From positions 1 through 63,317 of the forward strand of contig NZ_BONZ01000046.1 in NCBI RefSeq assembly GCF_016862975.1: DNA of 63,317 nt, written 5' to 3'. A program made the translations under genes and the position numbers. A model generated the notes under the pieces. The model was given only the letters and a program-made list of their open reading frames with translations. It was not told where the DNA came from and ran no database searches. The DNA comes from Rugosimonospora africana. Lineage in GTDB: Bacteria; Actinomycetota; Actinomycetes; Mycobacteriales; Micromonosporaceae. Positions 58,504-63,317 of the stretch are shown piece after piece; within the stretch, counting starts at the first letter, position 1, and every line of letters begins with the position of its first letter.

Positions 58504-60432
58504 TCAGCGGTTGTCGGCGGCCACCATCAACCTGATCTGCCCATCGATCCAGGCATTGATCAGGAGGTCGTCGGTGCCGTAGGCCTGTGCGAGCTCCGCC
58601 AGGGCGTGGCCGCAGCGCTCCAGACCGATCGTGGTGAGCCTGGCGGCACAGTCGCGCAGCCGGTCGGCGTAGGTCGGGGGCAGGTGTCGGCCGCCGCGGT
58701 GAGCCAACTCGGCAAGCAGGCGCAGCGCGCTGTCGAGTGTCAGGCCGATCTCGTCGGCGTACCCGGTCGAGCCGTTGTCGGTGTTGGGGGTGCCGGTGGC
58801 CGGGGCCAGGTCGGGTACCACTACCCGCTGGCCGTGGACCACGGCGAGGGGAGCGATGACGAGCCCCCCGCGGCCCCGGCGTACGACGCCGGAGACGTAG
58901 CGCGCCTCGGGCAAGGCGTCGGCGAGGGCGTCCAGAGCGCCAGGGCTGGCCGCGGAGTAGACGGCCGACACCGTCGCGGTACCGCCAGCCGGGTCGGTGA
59001 TGACCGCGTCGAGACGCTGATCGCCGGGAAGATACCGGGTGGAGCGCACCTCCGCCACCGGTACGACACGAACGGCTTCCGCGTCGATGCGGGGACGGGT
59101 CAGGCGGGGCGGTAGGCGATCGAGTTCGGCGGTCAGAGCGGCAAGGTCCTTGGCGAGGATGCCGGGTGGCAGGTTGTCCCAGTCTCCCTGTGCACTCATG
59201 ACGCTGTTGCGGGACAAGCGTCCGGCGGGTAGGCGGACCCGGCGGCTGGCGGTCCGCACGGCCGACTCGGTCACCACGTTTCCGGCGGCCAGCGCCGCGA
59301 TCGTGGCTCCGGCGACCCGTCGACCGGCCGCGCCCGCGGGGGACTCGTCGTCGGCGGCCGTCCATTGGTGGCGCAGCACGAGCACGGTCGCGCTGGACGG
59401 GTCGGCGAGGAAGACGTCGGCGCTGCGTTCGGGGCCGGCCGCGCGGACCCGGCAACCGAGGCCGGTCAGCCGGATGGTGCGAAGCCGTGTCTCCGACGGC
59501 TCGTCGATGCCCAGAACGCTGGGTCGGGTCGTGCCGTTGCTGGTGGCACGGTGCCTGGCGTGCACCTCGGCGAGGAGTTCGGCGAACTGCTCGGCCTGGT
59601 AACGGGCGCTGCGTTGCGCGTACGCCGTGAGCTGATCGGCGATGTCGTCGATGGCGAGCAGCGGCCACCGCAGTCGTTCGGCGTCGAGGGCACGAGCGAC
59701 CGCGGCGACGGCCGGTACGAGACCGGCGGCGTGCACCGCACCCTCAAGCAGCAGATCGTTGACAAGCTCGGCGGCGGAGGCGAGCGCGGTCCGCGTGCCG
59801 GAGGTGCCGGCGCCGACCTCGACGCGTACCTGCTGGGCGGTCGGGTCGGTGGCGTCGGCCGCGCGGAAGGCCCAGACCGCCAGCGCGACCGCTTCGTCGG
59901 CCGCCCCTTGCGCGGCGTCGCTCCGGACGTAGCCGAGGTCGCCCGGGACCAGGAAGCGAACGGTGCAGGAGGGAAGGTCGACGCGTGGGGCCGCGTCGCC
60001 GGGCGTGGGCCGGTGGACCTGGGCGACGTACCCGGCGCGAGCGGCGCGCCGTGCGGCTGCGAGAGCCCGCGGGCCGATGACCGCTTCGATCTGGTCGTCG
60101 GTGAAGTCCCCGGGCGACCACGGCGCCGAGGCGCCCGTGTCGGGGGTGCCCGCGTCGGGAGCGGCCGCGGTGGCCTGGTACGCCAGCACCAGTGTGATGG
60201 TGTGCCGGCAGTGGCCGACCGCGTCGCAGGTGCAGCTTGCCGTATCGAGGCCGCCGGGCGGCAGGGTCGTGCGTACCCCGTCGGGAAACTCGGCCCGTAC
60301 CGTGCCGTCGGCGTCGGTGTCGATCGCCGGCAGTTCCCCGGCGTCGATGGTCTTGGCGGCCCGCTTCACCAGGCCGCGATTGGTCAGCGCCGCGAGTGCG
60401 TCGGCGGTGAGCGCCAGCAGGTCGGCTCTCAT
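58504..60432 (-). CDS. SWIM zinc-finger protein
   Basis: The 642-residue cytoplasmic protein carries a SWIM finger near residues 65-80 (SCTCDAVGHCRHTI, pattern CxC-xn-CxH) in its N-terminal part, followed by long helical regions without a recognised enzyme domain. SWIM fingers bind nucleic acid or protein. It is the third gene of a coupled minus-strand series, its ATG at 60432 overlapping the VWA stop (ATGA). SWIM, VWA and DUF5682 genes, usually with a MoxR-type AAA ATPase, form a conserved bacterial cluster of unclear function. No terminator was obvious after the stop. Confidence 0.88.
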   Translation of the reverse strand: MRADLLALTADALAALTNRGLVKRAAKTIDAGELPAIDTDADGTVRAEFPDGVRTTLPPGGLDTASCTCDAVGHCRHTITLVLAYQATAAAPDAGTPDTGASAPWSPGDFTDDQIEAVIGPRALAAARRAARAGYVAQVHRPTPGDAAPRVDLPSCTVRFLVPGDLGYVRSDAAQGAADEAVALAVWAFRAADATDPTAQQVRVEVGAGTSGTRTALASAAELVNDLLLEGAVHAAGLVPAVAAVARALDAERLRWPLLAIDDIADQLTAYAQRSARYQAEQFAELLAEVHARHRATSNGTTRPSVLGIDEPSETRLRTIRLTGLGCRVRAAGPERSADVFLADPSSATVLVLRHQWTAADDESPAGAAGRRVAGATIAALAAGNVVTESAVRTASRRVRLPAGRLSRNSVMSAQGDWDNLPPGILAKDLAALTAELDRLPPRLTRPRIDAEAVRVVPVAEVRSTRYLPGDQRLDAVITDPAGGTATVSAVYSAASPGALDALADALPEARYVSGVVRRGRGGLVIAPLAVVHGQRVVVPDLAPATGTPNTDNGSTGYADEIGLTLDSALRLLAELAHRGGRHLPPTYADRLRDCAARLTTIGLERCGHALAELAQAYGTDDLLINAWIDGQIRLMVAADNR

Positions 60433-61562
60433 CGCCCCACCGTCTCGGCGACGAACTCGGCGAGGTGCGCGGGCGTCATCGCGCCGATGTGCGCTCCCAC
60501 GTCCGCCAGCTGTTGGGCGATCTCGCGGTCGTACACCGGATTCGCCTCCTCGTCGAGCGCCGCGAGCCCCAGCACGTGGCTGCCCTGCTCGACCAGCCGG
60601 CGTACCGTGCGCACGAGGGACGATGGGCTGCCTCCCTCGTAGAAGTCGGTGACGAGAGCGACGATCGTGCGGCGCGGGTTGTCGACGAGACCCGCGCCGT
60701 AGGCCACCGCGCGGGCGATGTCGGTCCCACCTCCAAGCTGCACTTTGAGCAGGAGCTCGACGGGATCGTCGACGTCGGAGGTCAGATCCACCACGTCGGT
60801 GTCGAAGGCAACCAGATGGGTACGGATGCCGGGCAGGCCCCACAGGCACGCGGCGGTGACCGCGGCGTGAATGACCGAGCCGACCATCGAGCCGGACTGG
60901 TCGACGAGCAGGATGAACTGCCACGGCTCCAGTTGCCGGCGGTGACGTCCGAAGAAGTACGCCTCTTCGATGAGCAGCCGCCGCTGCTCCGGTTGGTAGT
61001 GGCCGAGGTTGGCCCGGATCGTGCGACGCATGTCGAAGTTGCGGGCTTGCCGGAACCGGCTGGGCCGCCGCGACCGCGCCCCGCTGAACGACTGCCGGAC
61101 GGTGACGGCCAGGCGGTCCATCAGTTGCTGTACCACGGTTGCGACGATCCGCCGGGCCAGTGCGAGCACCTGCGGGTTCATCAGGTGCTTGGTGCGCAGC
61201 ACGGCCTTGAGCAGTGTCGGGTTCGGTTCGATCCGGCCGAGCACGTCTGGGTCGGTGAGTACGTCGGGAATGTTGTACCGCTCGACAGCGTCGCGCTCGA
61301 GGCGTTCGACGGTCTCCTTGGGGAACAGCCTGGTGACCTGGTCGAGCCAGTCCACTGTGGTCAGTTGCGAGCTGCCATCGCCGCCATGGCGGGTACGCAC
61401 CTCGCGGCGGGCGAGCTCCTCGTCCCGGCCGTACAGCCAGTCGAGTGCGGCGTCGCGGCCCGCGGCGGGCTGGCCGAGTGATTGCCCACCCAGGCAGGCG
61501 TCGCCGGCCTCGCCGAGGATCAGCCGCCAGCGTTCGAGGTTCGGATCCAGGGGCGCCGTCAT
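60429..61562 (-). CDS. von Willebrand factor A domain protein
   Basis: The 377-residue protein has a helical N-terminal half (~1-180) and a C-terminal VWA domain with the MIDAS motif ILLVDQSGSMVGSV, the Thr of GGGTDIARAV and VTDFYEGG. MIDAS-bearing VWA proteins of this type act with MoxR AAA ATPases in chaperone-like or metal-insertion complexes. Both ends overlap neighbours by 4 bp (61559-61562 and 60429-60432), so the three genes are tightly coupled. ATG at 61562 is the family-consistent start. Confidence 0.9.
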   Translation of the reverse strand: MTAPLDPNLERWRLILGEAGDACLGGQSLGQPAAGRDAALDWLYGRDEELARREVRTRHGGDGSSQLTTVDWLDQVTRLFPKETVERLERDAVERYNIPDVLTDPDVLGRIEPNPTLLKAVLRTKHLMNPQVLALARRIVATVVQQLMDRLAVTVRQSFSGARSRRPSRFRQARNFDMRRTIRANLGHYQPEQRRLLIEEAYFFGRHRRQLEPWQFILLVDQSGSMVGSVIHAAVTAACLWGLPGIRTHLVAFDTDVVDLTSDVDDPVELLLKVQLGGGTDIARAVAYGAGLVDNPRRTIVALVTDFYEGGSPSSLVRTVRRLVEQGSHVLGLAALDEEANPVYDREIAQQLADVGAHIGAMTPAHLAEFVAETVGR

Positions 61563-63317
61563 CGGGGCGTCACCAGCCCTTCGCGGATCAGCACGTCATC
61601 CACGTAGGCGTCCAGTTCGCGGGCCCGTGCGGTCTGCATCGGATCCGAACGCAGCCGTAGCCAGCCCCGGGCGGAGCCGTGGATGCCGCGCCGGGACAGC
61701 ATCGCCTCGGCGATCGTCTGCCGTTCCCGTGGTGGAAAGTACGCGAACGCCTGCCGCAACGCCGGCAACGCCACGAGGAAGTCGCCATCGGGCATCGCGC
61801 TGACCAGGCCGTCGAGCACGTCCAGCAGGCCGTCGTCAGCGATCGCCTCTTCACGGGCGGCGCTGAACAGGCCGGCCAGCCAGTCGCCGAGCGTGCCCGG
61901 TGCGCTCGCCCCACGAACGGCCCGCCGCGGGTCGGTGGCCGACCCCAACGACCAGCCGACGCCGAAGGCCGCACCGCGCAGGTCGGGCGGGGCCGACGTG
62001 TCAGCGGCGATGCGACCCATCACGGCCAGGGCCGCCGCCCGGTCCAGGTCCAGCGCCGCGCCGGCATGGTGTACCGCGTCCCGGATCGCCGCGATGGCGC
62101 GCAGCCGGGCCCGGTCGGCCGGCGCGGGTCCGCCGTGGACGCCTTCGGCGAGCCACAGTCCACGGGTGACAGCCTCGGCGATGACCGCGCCGAGGACCGG
62201 GCTCCGGGCGGTGTCGAACAACCGGTCGTGCCGCCACAGGCCCAGCGCGACGGCGAGCACCCCGCCGAGATCGCTCAGGTCGGTGATCGTCGCGGCACTG
62301 CCGCGCAGCGTCGCGACGATCTGGCCGGCCAGGGCGGTGATCCCGCACAGTACGGCGTCGAACAGCACCTCGGCGATCGCACCTGCCTGGCCTGACGCGG
62401 CCATCGAGCGTTCCAGCAGCTTCGCCGCGGCTGCCTCGGCGAGGGTGGGACCGTACGCGCCCGCCTCGATGAGGGCCACGAGACGGTCGTCGTGGGCCGC
62501 CAAGTGCCAGGTTTCGGTGAGCGTCGGATCCTCGCCCGGGCGAGGACCGCTCGGCCGGACGAACCCGGGGATGCCCAGGACCCGCAGTCGATGCAGGGTC
62601 CGGCTGCGTTCCCGGTCGACGTCATCGGTCAGGTCGACGCCGTGAGTTCCGTGCCCCTGCAGGCCGAGCCGGCTCAATTCGGCCGTCGCCTCGCCGACCA
62701 GCGGCGGCATCGGGGTGTCCGGGTGCAGCCGCCCGACCCGGTCGCCGGCGAGCGCGGCGACCATCTCGACCACGACCGGGTGCGTACCGACGGCCAGCCG
62801 GCCCCGGTGCGCCCACGGCAGCGGTACCTCCATCGCCTCGCCGACCAGCGCCGACACCAGACCGTCGAGAACGTCGGCCCGGCTCGGGTAGCCGTGTCCA
62901 CGGATGCGCGCCAGTCCCTCGGCCATCGTCCGCGCCGCGATCAGGTCGGCGGTGGAGACCGGCTGGCCGCGTCCGCGTAGGCGGCGCACCACGGCCTCGG
63001 CGAGTCCACCCGCCGCCGCGATGGGCCCGTCGTCCCACACCCGTTGATAGAACTCGGGTGACGGCATCCCGGACTGGTAGCCCTGGAAGGCGTCCAGGCG
63101 CTTGAACGAGTACGGCACCAGGTAGCTCGACCCGGTCGCGTCCGGCGGCGGTTGCGGCACCGGGGGCCACTCCGGGTCGGCGGGCTCGGTGCACAGCCGC
63201 TCCAATGCCGGACGGTGGAAACCTCCGCAGACCACCAGCACCGGGCCTTCGCCGCGGGCGGCTGCGGCCCGGATCCAGCCGGCCATGTAGGTCTCGCGTT
63301 CCAGGTCGGCCGCTGAC
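61559..63317 (-). CDS. DUF5682 family protein (5' end beyond the window)
   Basis: At least 585 residues are visible and the frame stays open to the right edge (before the internal ATG at 63286 it reads SADLERETY), so the N-terminus lies outside. Features: VLVVCGGFHRPAL near the visible start, PYSFKRLDAFQGYQSGMPSPEFYQRVWDDGP, then a long helical region. This matches DUF5682, whose N-terminal part recalls TraB/ChaN or erythromycin-esterase-like folds. It overlaps the VWA gene by 4 bp. A MoxR-type ATPase would be expected upstream, beyond the window. Confidence 0.85.
   Translation of the reverse strand, partial: SAADLERETYMAGWIRAAAARGEGPVLVVCGGFHRPALERLCTEPADPEWPPVPQPPPDATGSSYLVPYSFKRLDAFQGYQSGMPSPEFYQRVWDDGPIAAAGGLAEAVVRRLRGRGQPVSTADLIAARTMAEGLARIRGHGYPSRADVLDGLVSALVGEAMEVPLPWAHRGRLAVGTHPVVVEMVAALAGDRVGRLHPDTPMPPLVGEATAELSRLGLQGHGTHGVDLTDDVDRERSRTLHRLRVLGIPGFVRPSGPRPGEDPTLTETWHLAAHDDRLVALIEAGAYGPTLAEAAAAKLLERSMAASGQAGAIAEVLFDAVLCGITALAGQIVATLRGSAATITDLSDLGGVLAVALGLWRHDRLFDTARSPVLGAVIAEAVTRGLWLAEGVHGGPAPADRARLRAIAAIRDAVHHAGAALDLDRAAALAVMGRIAADTSAPPDLRGAAFGVGWSLGSATDPRRAVRGASAPGTLGDWLAGLFSAAREEAIADDGLLDVLDGLVSAMPDGDFLVALPALRQAFAYFPPRERQTIAEAMLSRRGIHGSARGWLRLRSDPMQTARARELDAYVDDVLIREGLVTPR

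Noticed and set aside
1-63317. CRISPR arrays, tRNA or rRNA genes, integrases or insertion sequences
   Set aside because: No regularly spaced repeats, cloverleaf-like sequences, rRNA-like sequence or transposase motifs were seen; the only longer repeats are the 53-bp pair and the CBM13 pair.

Overview
This is a 63.3-kb stretch of very GC-rich actinobacterial chromosome. It holds about 47 protein genes, many of them secreted, regulated by LacI, PadR, LuxR, AfsR and TetR proteins and by extracytoplasmic-function (ECF) or SigE-type sigma factors. A small in-frame element of the GAGCGTAGCGAGCG type between two operon genes, together with the gene content, points to the Micromonosporaceae (Actinoplanes/Dactylosporangium/Micromonospora relatives). 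That family-level guess is an inference. I saw no rRNA, tRNA, CRISPR array or intact transposon.

Layout: (1) 0.1-15.1 kb is a carbohydrate-utilisation locus. A secreted GH116 protein (minus strand) is divergent from a plus-strand run of a secreted GH172 (DUF2961) protein, an RbsA/RbsC/RbsB-type sugar ABC transporter, a secreted five-bladed-propeller glycosidase and a LacI regulator. Three AATCGATT operators sit just downstream of the two divergent promoters. GH172 plus GH116 suggests a furanose polymer such as D-arabinan, or a fructan. (2) 15.2-21.1 kb holds secreted proteins, including a multidomain GH18 chitinase lying between two copies of a 53-bp direct repeat; one copy is the 3' end of a DUF2269 gene and the other abuts a frameshifted remnant of a repeat protein. 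(3) 21.4-26.7 kb is an ABC exporter (ATPase plus FtsX permease) with its own two-component system. (4) 26.9-29.1 kb is a translationally coupled pair of peptidoglycan hydrolases (CHAP and GH25). (5) 29.4-33.3 kb is a PadR-DUF1048-DUF1048 operon, then a SigE-family sigma factor with a membrane partner and a serine-hydrolase-like protein. (6) 33.5-45.3 kb is a mixed region: YncE-like, DUF899, DUF2182, ArsR-SRPBCC, an esterase, a second two-component system, a DHFR-like reductase and several secreted proteins. (7) 45.5-52.8 kb has a TPR protein, an AfsR-type regulator, a small lipoprotein-like protein, and a TetX-like flavin monooxygenase divergent from a TetR regulator.

(8) 52.9-58.3 kb is the most unusual part. 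A pectate lyase (PL1) and a pectin methylesterase (CE8), each with a nearly identical N-terminal CBM13, lie downstream of one gene that fuses an ECF sigma factor, a zinc anti-sigma-type motif, a transmembrane segment and an extracytoplasmic PL9-like beta-helix. By eye the beta-helix lacks the family's catalytic lysine (Thr instead) and one calcium-binding aspartate. It therefore looks like a lyase fold reused as a pectin sensor wired directly to a sigma factor. (9) 58.5-63.3 kb is the SWIM-VWA-DUF5682 part of a conserved, poorly understood cluster that runs off the right edge.

Two operons carry tiny coupling ORFs, 27 and 16 codons, that overlap both neighbours by 4 bp. A divergent promoter region at 37.3-37.5 kb carries four GCAA-N8-TTGC palindromes arranged as two pairs, each pair with exactly 34 bp between centres.
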